From: JALZBL01 sp040004775
Lineage (GTDB): Bacteria; Actinomycetota; Actinomycetes; Mycobacteriales; Jatrophihabitantaceae
Length of the DNA: 11,868 nucleotides
Direction of reading: 5' to 3'
Assembly: GCA_040004775.1 (NCBI GenBank)
Contig: JBDUAD010000081.1
Coordinates: forward strand, 1-11,868
The notes beneath the pieces were generated by a model. It searched no databases and had not been told where the DNA came from. It saw only the letters and a program-made list of their open reading frames with translations. Every line of letters starts with the position of its first letter. Position 1 is the stretch's first letter. This document shows positions 6,059 to 11,868 of the stretch, piece by piece. The position numbers and the translations under genes were made by a program.

Positions 6059-7513
6059 GTGAACCTGCCGGTGGTCACCGCGCTCGGCGGCGTCGCCTGG
6101 GAGGCCGACGTCATCGCCGCGCTCGAAGGAGCGCCGGGGATCGAGGTCGCTCGCCGGTGCGTGGACGTGGTGGAGCTGCTGGCCGTGGCCGCCACCGGCC
6201 AGGCCCGGGCCGCACTGCTCGCGGCCGACCTGCGCGGCCTCGACGTCGACGCGGTCGACCGGTTGCGGGCGGCCGAGGTCACGCCGGTCGGCGTCATCGC
6301 CCGCGGCGACGCCGAGGCCGAGACCCGCCTGACGGTGATCGGTGTGCGCCACGTCGTGCCGTTCGACGCCGATCCGCAGGTCGTCCTCGGCGTGATCACC
6401 GCGGCCATCGCCGAGGGATCCGAGCCCGGCACGGAACGGGGCTTCGCCGACCCCGGCGCGGCCAGCTCTCCAGTGATGCCGCCCACCGGAACCGCGCAAG
6501 CAGTCGGCGGGCCGGCCCCCCCCGGCGCCGTGATCGCGGTGTGGGGACCAACCGGAGCGCCCGGCCGGACCACGGTGGCGGTCGCCTTGGCCGACGAGAT
6601 CTCGCGACAGGGCCACTCCACGCTGCTCATCGACGCCGACGTCTACGGCGGCGTCATCGCTGCGGTACTCGGCCTGCTGGATGAGTCGCCGGGTCTGTCC
6701 GCGGCCTGTCGCACGGCCGGAACGTCGCGACTCGACGCGGCGGCGTTGGCCGGACTGGCCTGGCAGCTCGGGCCACGACTGCGGGTGCTGACCGGCATAT
6801 CGCGGGCCGAGCGGTGGCCGGAGCTGCGCCCCAGCGGGGTCGACTCCGTGCTGGCCACCGCGCGCGATCTCGCCGAGCTGACCGTCGTGGACTGCGGATT
6901 CGCCATCGAGACCGACGAGGAGTTGAGCTTCGACACGCTGGCGCCCCGCCGTAATGCCGCCACTCTCGCCGTGTTGAGCGCGGCCGACATCGTCGTGGTC
7001 GTGGGCGCCGGCGATCCCATCGGCCTGCAGCGGCTGGTTCGAGCCCTGGCCGACCTGCGCGAGGCCGAGATCGACGCTCCCCTGTGGGTGGTGCTCAACA
7101 AGGTCCGCGGTGAGGTGGTTCCCGGACGGCCGGAGACCGAGCTGGCCGCGGCCCTGCGGCGGTTCTCCGGGCACACACCGGCCGCCTTCTTGCCGTTCGA
7201 CCCGACCGCCCTGGATGCCGCCCTCACCACCGGGCGCACACTGGCCGAGGCCCGGCCCAGCTCGCGGCTGCGGGCGGCGGTCGGTGAGCTGGCCGGTGCG
7301 CTGTCCGGGCAATACTCCGCCGCCGCCGCCGCCGCCGCCGCCGGATCCGGAGCCGGCCCGGCCGGTGGGGCGTCGACGGACGGAAGCTCCGTCGCGGCCG
7401 CGAGCGGTTCGGCCATCGGTTCCGGCAACGGTCGGCGGGGACGCCGGTGGCGCACTGATGGTCCGTCGGCCCCGGGTGCCGATGGAGGGCTACGGCGCCG
7501 GCACCGTCGCTGA
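6059..7513 (+). CDS. CpaE/TadZ-like ParA-family ATPase with P-loop arginine
   Basis: This 484-residue protein has an N-terminal receiver-like domain (~1-120; GVAWEADVIAALEGAPGIEV at its start, VTPVGVIARGDAEAE inside), a linker of about 35 residues, and a MinD/ParA-type ATPase. The P-loop is GPTGAPGRTT at 163-172, with Arg170 where lysine is usual and no signature lysine near its start. Walker A' is LLIDADVYGG (189-198; D192, D194) and the Walker B-like strand is TVVDCGF with D278. The last ~65 residues are low complexity: eight alanines (421-428), Gly/Ser, then a basic end. CpaE/TadZ proteins place Tad pilus machines at the cell pole. Here the gene follows a CpaB-like gene but no TadA/B/C, so it may position something else. 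Arginine in the P-loop appears to be a recurrent trait of actinobacterial CpaE homologues (from memory). ATP hydrolysis is not assured. Confidence 0.87.
   Translation: MNLPVVTALGGVAWEADVIAALEGAPGIEVARRCVDVVELLAVAATGQARAALLAADLRGLDVDAVDRLRAAEVTPVGVIARGDAEAETRLTVIGVRHVVPFDADPQVVLGVITAAIAEGSEPGTERGFADPGAASSPVMPPTGTAQAVGGPAPPGAVIAVWGPTGAPGRTTVAVALADEISRQGHSTLLIDADVYGGVIAAVLGLLDESPGLSAACRTAGTSRLDAAALAGLAWQLGPRLRVLTGISRAERWPELRPSGVDSVLATARDLAELTVVDCGFAIETDEELSFDTLAPRRNAATLAVLSAADIVVVVGAGDPIGLQRLVRALADLREAEIDAPLWVVLNKVRGEVVPGRPETELAAALRRFSGHTPAAFLPFDPTALDAALTTGRTLAEARPSSRLRAAVGELAGALSGQYSAAAAAAAAGSGAGPAGGASTDGSSVAAASGSAIGSGNGRRGRRWRTDGPSAPGADGGLRRRHRR
7319..7342 (+). repeat. (GCC)8 trinucleotide repeat in the CpaE-like gene
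   Basis: Eight GCC codons in a row encode eight alanines where the ATPase domain ends and the disordered tail begins. Whole-codon slippage would change tail length without breaking the frame. Confidence 0.85.
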
Positions 7514-7534
7514 GCCGCAGCGGTTACCGGCCAG

Positions 7535-7540
7535 TAGGCT
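7535..7540 (+). promoter_or_regulatory. Candidate -10 element of the WS/DGAT operon
   Basis: TAGGCT fits the actinobacterial TAnnnT -10 pattern and lies 22 bp after the CpaE-like stop. No good -35 is visible. If used, the message would start near 7547 with a leader of about 145 nt. The 10-mer TAGGCTGGAG recurs at 11122 ahead of pruA. The rest of 7514-7690 shows no convincing gene. Confidence 0.3.
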
Positions 7541-7678
7541 GGAGCGTTCTGGGTACGGTCGGTGGATCCGCTGGAGTGGAGGGCGGGCGGGGGCGATTCG
7601 GCTCGGTGGGCACGGCGGCGGCGCTTCGGGCCGTTTGTGACGCGCTCCATGAGATCGCGGCCATGGCCACGGGCGGGA

Positions 7679-7684
7679 AGGAGG
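7679..7684 (+). promoter_or_regulatory. Ribosome binding site fixing the WS/DGAT start at 7691
   Basis: AGGAGG lies 6 nt before GTG 7691. The upstream in-frame ATG at 7562 would add 43 Arg-rich residues with no family match and is rejected. Confidence 0.8.
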
Positions 7685-7690
7685 GCAGCG

Positions 7691-9334
7691 GTGAGCGATC
7701 GCCTGTCGTCCCTGGACGTCTCCTTCCTCTACCTGGAGGGCCCGTCCACCCCGATGCACGTCGGCGGTCTGGCAGTGTTCGACCCACCGGCCGACGGCTT
7801 CGACTTCGACCGGTTCGTCGCGTTGATCGAGGCTCGGATCGCCCTGGTGCCGCGCTATCGGCAGAAGATCAAGTGGGTGCCGGCGAACATCGGCAACCCG
7901 GTGTGGGTCGACGACACCGAGTTCGACATCGGCTACCACCTGCGCCGATCGGCCCTGCCGCGGCCGGGTACTGACGGGCAGCTGCGGGAGCTGGTGGCCC
8001 GCCTGCAATCGCGACCGCTGGACCGGCACCGTCCGCTGTGGGAGATGAACATCGTCGAGGGACTGGCCCACGGCCGCTTCGCCGTGATCACCAAGACCCA
8101 CCACGCGATGGTCGACGGCATCAGCTCCGTGGATCTGGCCCAGGTCATCCTCGACGTCTCGCCCACGCCGCGCGACACCGACCGCACGCCCTGGCGCCCG
8201 CATCCCGAGCCGGGCGGTGTGCAACTGGTCTCCGACGCGGTCCTGGATCTGGTGCACCGGCCGAGCGCGGTGGTCGACACGGTGCGCATGGGCATCAACG
8301 ACGCCCGTTCGACGGCCGCGCGGGTGATGGCGGCGACCGGTGGACTGCTGTCGGCGGCCCGGGTCGCGGTGCGCGCCGCGCCGTCGACGCCGCTCAACAC
8401 CACCATCGGTGCCCAACGGCGCTTTGCGGTGGCGCGGACCGACCTCGACGAATACCGCCTGGTGCGCAAGTACGTCAACGGAACCGTCAACGACGTCGTG
8501 CTGGCCACGGTGGCCGGCGCGCTGCGCAGCTGGCTGCTGGCCCGCGGGCGTCCCGTCACCCCGTCGACCACGGTGCGGGCCATGGTGCCGCTGAGCGTGC
8601 GCGGCGGCGACGATGCCCCGCTCGGCAACCGGGTGTCGTCCTTCCTGGTCGACCTGCCCGTGGGTGAGCCGAACCCGCTGGTGCGCCTGACCCAGGTCAG
8701 CTACGCGATGACCGCGCACAAGGAGTCCGGGCAGTCGGTGGGTGCCGATGTCCTGGTGATGCTGTCCGGCTTCGCGCCGCCGACCTTGCACGCGCTGGGT
8801 GCGCGCGCGGCCAGCGGCTTCACCCGACGGTTGTTCAACCTGGTCGTCACCAACGTGCCCGGGCCGCAGTTCCCGCTCTACGCCGCCGGCGCGCGCATGC
8901 GGGAGATGTTCCCCATCGTTCCGCTGGCCTCCGGTCAGGCGCTGAGCGTGGGGCTGACGTCCTACAACGGCGGCGTCTACTTCGGTCTCAACGCCGACTG
9001 GGACTCCATGGGCGATGTCGACATGCTGGCTTCGATGATCGAGGAGTCGCTGGCCGAACTGGTCGGCCTCGTCGCCGAGTCGGCCACGCCGCCGCGCCGG
9101 CCCGGGCGCCGGCGGGCGTCCCCGCGCGAGGTCAGTGCGGACGCCGGCGAGGAGGCGGGCACGACGCGGTCGAGCGACCGGGGCCGTTCCTCGCGCGAGG
9201 CGGGGCCGGCGGCGGGCCGGACTACGGAGGCGCATCTGCGGCCGGAACGCGGGGGTTTGCCGCTGACGCGGTCCGGGCGTTCACGGACGCGGTCCGGACC
9301 AGGACGGGGACGGTCCCGGGCAGACGGGCAATGA
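7691..9334 (+). CDS. WS/DGAT-type diacylglycerol O-acyltransferase
   Basis: The enzyme transfers an acyl group from acyl-CoA to diacylglycerol (triacylglycerol synthesis) or to a fatty alcohol (wax ester). It works at the inner face of the membrane or on lipid bodies. The 547 residues start SDRLSSLDVSFLYLEGPSTP, typical of the family. The catalytic motif HHxxxDG is intact: H137, H138, D142 and G143 in THHAMVDGISSVDL. Further family blocks are NGTVNDVVLATVAGALR, VPLSVRG, GNRVSSFLVDLPVG and the N388-VPGP motif of the C-terminal fold. The fold ends near 465, the usual family length. An extra 82-residue Arg/Ser/Gly-rich tail (466-547) follows and includes a duplicated TRSG stretch. The stop overlaps the start of the patatin gene (ATGA). 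Substrate cannot be deduced. Related M. tuberculosis proteins are called Tgs; tgs3 lies near secA1 there. Confidence 0.94.
   Translation: MSDRLSSLDVSFLYLEGPSTPMHVGGLAVFDPPADGFDFDRFVALIEARIALVPRYRQKIKWVPANIGNPVWVDDTEFDIGYHLRRSALPRPGTDGQLRELVARLQSRPLDRHRPLWEMNIVEGLAHGRFAVITKTHHAMVDGISSVDLAQVILDVSPTPRDTDRTPWRPHPEPGGVQLVSDAVLDLVHRPSAVVDTVRMGINDARSTAARVMAATGGLLSAARVAVRAAPSTPLNTTIGAQRRFAVARTDLDEYRLVRKYVNGTVNDVVLATVAGALRSWLLARGRPVTPSTTVRAMVPLSVRGGDDAPLGNRVSSFLVDLPVGEPNPLVRLTQVSYAMTAHKESGQSVGADVLVMLSGFAPPTLHALGARAASGFTRRLFNLVVTNVPGPQFPLYAAGARMREMFPIVPLASGQALSVGLTSYNGGVYFGLNADWDSMGDVDMLASMIEESLAELVGLVAESATPPRRPGRRRASPREVSADAGEEAGTTRSSDRGRSSREAGPAAGRTTEAHLRPERGGLPLTRSGRSRTRSGPGRGRSRADGQ
9265..9297 (+). 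repeat. 12-bp direct repeat in the WS/DGAT tail
   Basis: GACGCGGTCCGG occurs at 9265-9276 and 9286-9297, 21 bp apart. The repeat is in frame and produces TRSGRSR followed by TRSGPGR. It suggests a recent small duplication in the disordered tail. Confidence 0.75.
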
Positions 9335-10548
9335 GCGACGTCGCCGACTCCGAGCGTGCCCTGGTCTTCGGCGGGGGCGGCGTCCTGGGCTTCGCCTGGA
9401 CCCTCGGTGCGCTGCGGGCGGTGCAGTCCGAGTGTGGGATCGACCCGGTTCGAGCTGGGCTGGTGGTCGGCACGTCGGCCGGCTCGATGCTGGCCGGGCT
9501 GCTCGGCTGTGGCGTCGACCTCGGGGTGATCCTGCGCCACCAGCAGGGCATGCCGTTGCCGGCTGATCCCGCCATCGACTGGAACTACGACACCGACAGT
9601 GGCGGCGCCCTCCCGCCGCTGCCCGGCTTCGTGCCCGGTTCACCACGGCTGCTGCTCGAGGCGATGCTGCATCCGAAGGCCGGTTCCCCGGCGGTGGCCC
9701 TGTCCGGACTGCTGCCCCGCGGAAGGGGCACGCTCGCCCCGATCCACGCCGTGGTCAGTGCGGCCGCGGAGCAGGGCTTGTCGGGGCAGTCGTGGCCGCA
9801 GCGGCCGCGCACCTGGATCGTGGGCACGGACTACGACAGCGGAGCGCGCGTGGTGTTCGGCCGCGACGACGTGCCGATCAGTCTCGCGGACGCGGTGTGC
9901 GCCTCGTGCGCGATCCCGGCTTGGTACTCGCCCATGCAGGTCGCCGGCCGGTCCTACATCGACGGCGGAACGGTCTCCAACGCCTCGGCCGACGTCGTGC
10001 TGCCGCTCGTGGTCGACGGCACGATCCGCGAGGTCTACGTCCTCGCCCCCATGGCATCGGTCGAACCGGACCATCCGCGCACGCCGATGGCTCGCCTGGA
10101 GCGCGTGGTCCGCAAGGCGATCACTCGGGGCCTGCAGTCCGACGTCGCCCGGCTCACCGCGGCCGGCGCCCGCGTCACCTTGCTTACGCCGGGACTACGG
10201 GATCTCGAGGTGATGGGCCCGAACCTCATGAACCCGCGCCGGCGGACCGCGGTCCTGCGCACGTCCCTGCTAACCACGACCGGCGAGTTGCGCGAACAGC
10301 GCATCCGCTCCGACGCGGCGTCCACCGACAAGGCGTTCAACGATGAGGCGTTCAACGACGAGGCGTCCACCGGCGCGGCCTCGAGCCAAGCGACCTCGAC
10401 CGCGGTGCAGTCTTCATCGGACGACGTCTGGGCGGCGGCGACGGCAGGAGCCGGCGCCCCCGCATTCACCGATGCGGGCGCGCACATGGGTCTGCCCTCA
10501 GGTGTGCGCTCGGAGGAGGACCCCGGCGTGGGTGCCGGCGCTCGATGA
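9331..10548 (+). CDS. Patatin-like phospholipase/esterase
   Basis: This 405-residue serine hydrolase has the patatin fold and would cleave acyl esters of phospholipids or acylglycerols. The oxyanion loop is GGGGVLG (14-20). The nucleophile is Ser49 in GTSAG (47-51). The catalytic Asp211 lies in DGG (211-213, in RSYIDGGTVSNASADVV). The Ser-Asp dyad is therefore complete. The fold ends near residue 325; the tail contains six degenerate pentapeptides (328-357) and a Gly/Ala-rich end. No signal peptide is seen, so it acts inside the cell or at the membrane. ATG 9331 overlaps the WS/DGAT stop by 4 bp, and its own stop overlaps the DUF6912 start by 4 bp. Pairing with an acyltransferase suggests turnover of the lipid made by its neighbour (inference). 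The tail is not needed for the patatin call. Confidence 0.93.
   Translation: MSDVADSERALVFGGGGVLGFAWTLGALRAVQSECGIDPVRAGLVVGTSAGSMLAGLLGCGVDLGVILRHQQGMPLPADPAIDWNYDTDSGGALPPLPGFVPGSPRLLLEAMLHPKAGSPAVALSGLLPRGRGTLAPIHAVVSAAAEQGLSGQSWPQRPRTWIVGTDYDSGARVVFGRDDVPISLADAVCASCAIPAWYSPMQVAGRSYIDGGTVSNASADVVLPLVVDGTIREVYVLAPMASVEPDHPRTPMARLERVVRKAITRGLQSDVARLTAAGARVTLLTPGLRDLEVMGPNLMNPRRRTAVLRTSLLTTTGELREQRIRSDAASTDKAFNDEAFNDEASTGAASSQATSTAVQSSSDDVWAAATAGAGAPAFTDAGAHMGLPSGVRSEEDPGVGAGAR
10312..10401 (+). repeat. Six degenerate 15-bp repeats encoding pentapeptides
   Basis: In frame with the patatin-like protein the units read DAAST, DKAFN, DEAFN, DEAST, GAASS and QATST. The middle units are nearly identical at DNA level (gcgttcaacga plus gag). 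They lie in the C-terminal tail beyond the catalytic fold. Confidence 0.75.
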
Positions 10549-11045
10549 TGCGGGTCTATCTACCGGCGACCACCGTCCAGCTGGCCGACCTGGGCACCGC
10601 CGGCGAGCTCGGCCCGGCGCCGCTGACCGGGTACGCGGTCACACCCGCGATCCGCGAGTGGTACCTCGACGACGATCCCGAAGAGCTGGAGTACGCCGCC
10701 AGCGGCCAGGCCGTACGCGCGTCCCTTCGCATGGTGGATGCCGATCCGCGGGCCGCGCGTCGCCGGGTCGTCGTGGCCGCCGATGTCGACGAGGATGTGA
10801 TCGAGATCCGGGACGATCTCGACCGGGGAGCGGTGCGTATCTCCCAACCGGTGTCCGTCAGGGCAGTGGCGGCCCTGCACATCGACGACGAGGACGCCGA
10901 GGATGTCATTGCGCGGGCGGCCGCGGTGGTTCTCGAAGCCGACCTCGGCAGCGCCTCGGCCCAGGAGAGCGTCGACGACGCCGAGGGGTTCGAGTTGTCG
11001 TGGTACGCCCCCGATGAACTGCCGGCGCTGCTTGCGCAGTTCTGA
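10545..11045 (+). CDS. DUF6912 family protein
   Basis: A 166-residue acidic protein of unknown function found in actinobacteria. The N-terminus RVYLPATTVQLADLGTAGEL, the block GYAVTPAIREWYLDDDPEELEYAA, RRRVVVAADV, and the C-terminal FELSWYAPDELPALL match what I remember of DUF6912 proteins. No membrane segment, signal or catalytic motif is recognisable. ATG 10545 overlaps the patatin stop as ATGA; the next codon is also ATG (10548), and relatives usually begin MRVY, so the true start may be one codon later. The tight overlap points to coupled translation with the two lipid enzymes, although in other actinobacteria this family is found in different surroundings. Gene call is firm; the function is open. 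Confidence 0.88.
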   Translation: MMRVYLPATTVQLADLGTAGELGPAPLTGYAVTPAIREWYLDDDPEELEYAASGQAVRASLRMVDADPRAARRRVVVAADVDEDVIEIRDDLDRGAVRISQPVSVRAVAALHIDDEDAEDVIARAAAVVLEADLGSASAQESVDDAEGFELSWYAPDELPALLAQF

Positions 11046-11071
11046 ACCCGACCGGAAGGCGGCCTCTGAAC

Positions 11072-11089
11072 GGCGCCCTGCAGGGCACC
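11072..11089. terminator. Near-perfect 18-bp palindrome between DUF6912 gene and pruA
   Basis: The core GCCCTGCAGGGC is perfectly symmetric and is extended by GG/CC with one mismatch. It starts 27 bp after the DUF6912 stop and is centred about 54 bp before the predicted pruA transcription start. It could be a U-less terminator of the lipid operon or an operator for pruA. The short TGCA loop and absent U-tract leave both readings open. Confidence 0.4.
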
Positions 11090-11121
11090 AATCCTCAGGC
11101 GCCGGCCCGCCGCAACCGTCC

Positions 11122-11127
11122 TAGGCT
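11122..11127 (+). promoter_or_regulatory. -10 element of a likely leaderless pruA promoter
   Basis: TAGGCT (TAnnnT pattern) ends 7 nt before ATG 11135, which puts the transcription start on or next to the A of the start codon. A GGAG at 11128-11131 is only 3 nt from the ATG, too close for normal ribosome binding. No clear -35 is seen. Confidence 0.5.
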
Positions 11128-11134
11128 GGAGTCC

Positions 11135-11868
11135 ATGGACGCCATCACCCATCCGCCCGCGGCCGTCAACGAGCCGGTGAAGACCTATCGGCCCGAGGCA
11201 TTCGAGACCCGCTCCCTGCGGGAACGCCTGTCCGTGATGGCCGGTGAAGTAGCCGAGCTGACTTGCACCATCGCCGGCCGCCGGCGCATGGGGGGCGGTG
11301 CGGCCTTCCAGGTGGTCCAGCCGCACGCCCACGCCGAGGTCCTCGGAACCAGCGCACAGGCCACCACGGCCGACGCGGAGGCGGCGATCGGAGCGGCGCT
11401 GGCCGCCGGACCGGCATGGCGCGACCTGCCGTTCGACGAACGGGCGGCTGTGTTCCTCCGTGCGGCCGACCTGTTGTCGACGACGTGGCGCGACACCCTC
11501 AACGCGGCGACCATGCTCGGGCAGTCGAAGACCGTGCAGCAGGCCGAGATCGATGCCGCCTGCGAGCTGGCCGATTTCTGGCGGTTCAACGTGACCTTCG
11601 CCCGGCAGATTCTCGAGGAACAGCCGATCTCGGCCGTGCAGGTCTGGAACCGCACCGATCATCGCCCGCTCGAGGGCTTCGTGCTCGCTATCACCCCGTT
11701 CAACTTCACCGCCATCGGTGGCAATCTGCCGAGCGCTCCCGCGCTGATGGGCAACACCGTGGTGTGGAAGCCGTCGCCCACCCAGACGCTGGCCGCCCAC
11801 TACACGTTGGCCCTGCTGGAAGCCGCCGGTCTTCCACCCGGAGTCATCAACCTGCTCACCGGCGACGG
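11135..11868 (+). CDS. pruA: L-glutamate gamma-semialdehyde dehydrogenase (P5C dehydrogenase), N-terminal part
   Basis: PruA oxidises glutamate gamma-semialdehyde, in equilibrium with pyrroline-5-carboxylate, to glutamate with NAD+, the second step of proline breakdown. About 244 of the ~540 residues expected are visible; the gene runs off the window. Translation from ATG 11135 starts MDAITHPPAAVNEPVKTYRP. Then come an RMGGGAAFQVVQPHAHAEVL block, the AW-R-LPFDERAAVFLRAADLL region, and the aldehyde dehydrogenase core ITPFNFTAIGGNLPSAPALM with the oxyanion Asn190, followed by GNTVVWKPSPTQT for NAD binding. The order and the EGFVLAITPFNF wording are typical of PruA/RocA and not of general aldehyde dehydrogenases. 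The catalytic Cys and Glu lie beyond the window. It appears to have its own promoter. Confidence 0.94.
   Translation, partial: MDAITHPPAAVNEPVKTYRPEAFETRSLRERLSVMAGEVAELTCTIAGRRRMGGGAAFQVVQPHAHAEVLGTSAQATTADAEAAIGAALAAGPAWRDLPFDERAAVFLRAADLLSTTWRDTLNAATMLGQSKTVQQAEIDAACELADFWRFNVTFARQILEEQPISAVQVWNRTDHRPLEGFVLAITPFNFTAIGGNLPSAPALMGNTVVWKPSPTQTLAAHYTLALLEAAGLPPGVINLLTGD

Noticed and set aside
5074..6630. 518-codon minus-strand open frame opposite SAF and CpaE-like genes
   Set aside because: Ser/Thr/Arg-rich product without any domain, opposite two recognisable genes, no ribosome binding site.
7562..7690. 43-codon N-terminal extension of the WS/DGAT protein
   Set aside because: Arg-rich and unlike the family. 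The conserved start SDRLSSLD follows GTG 7691 with a good ribosome binding site.
7490..9235. 581-codon minus-strand open frame opposite the WS/DGAT gene
   Set aside because: The opposite strand encodes intact HHxxxDG and NVPGP motifs. The antisense product is His/Arg/Gln-rich with no family resemblance.
10556..11800. 414-codon minus-strand open frame opposite DUF6912 and pruA
   Set aside because: It spans two clear genes and the gap between them, and its product is low complexity.

Overview
The window is very GC-rich DNA, with strong G/C at third codon positions and frequent GTG starts, and its gene set is that of an actinobacterium. It carries a SecA without a C-terminal zinc motif, an Rv3235-family protein, a menaquinone-type MenA, a WS/DGAT acyltransferase, a DUF6912 protein and an actinobacterial-type PruA. 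The proteins look closest to the Frankiales/Nakamurella/Geodermatophilus/mycobacterial part of the class, but the order cannot be fixed without a search. The sequence is almost fully coding: the longest gap between genes is about 230 bp. No tRNA, rRNA, CRISPR array, insertion sequence or phage gene was seen.

Layout. (1) 1-1388: the C-terminal part of secA on the + strand. (2) 1503-3154, minus strand: an operon of a membrane-anchored LysM protein followed, with an ATGA overlap, by an Rv3235-family protein. It is driven by a promoter near 3183-3219 with an operator-like inverted repeat. (3) 3255-4798, plus strand: a conserved actinobacterial protein of unknown function with an apparent internal duplication, then menA. 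(4) 4850-5080, minus strand: a small excisionase/BldC-like helix-turn-helix protein. It is divergent from (5) 5308-7513, plus strand: a SAF-domain (CpaB-like) membrane protein and a CpaE/TadZ-like ParA-type ATPase with an arginine in place of the P-loop lysine. No TadA/B/C or pilin genes follow. The intergenic region between (4) and (5) holds a perfect actinobacterial DnaA box and four TACGACNGTG-type direct repeats. (6) 7691-11045, plus strand: three genes joined by 4-bp stop/start overlaps, WS/DGAT acyltransferase, patatin-like lipase and DUF6912 protein. (7) 11135-end: the N-terminal half of pruA behind a likely leaderless promoter.

Working together. The window combines protein export (SecA), cell-envelope proteins (LysM, Rv3235 family), respiratory quinone synthesis (MenA), an orphan CpaB/CpaE pair with its likely regulator, and a coupled lipid module that could make and hydrolyse storage or envelope acylglycerols. 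From memory, M. tuberculosis also has secA1 (Rv3240c), a patatin-containing protein (Rv3239c), Rv3235 and the WS/DGAT gene tgs3 (Rv3234c) close together, so this neighbourhood may be partly ancestral. The best candidates for undescribed biology are the HTH/direct-repeat/CpaB-CpaE unit and the coupled WS/DGAT-patatin-DUF6912 operon.
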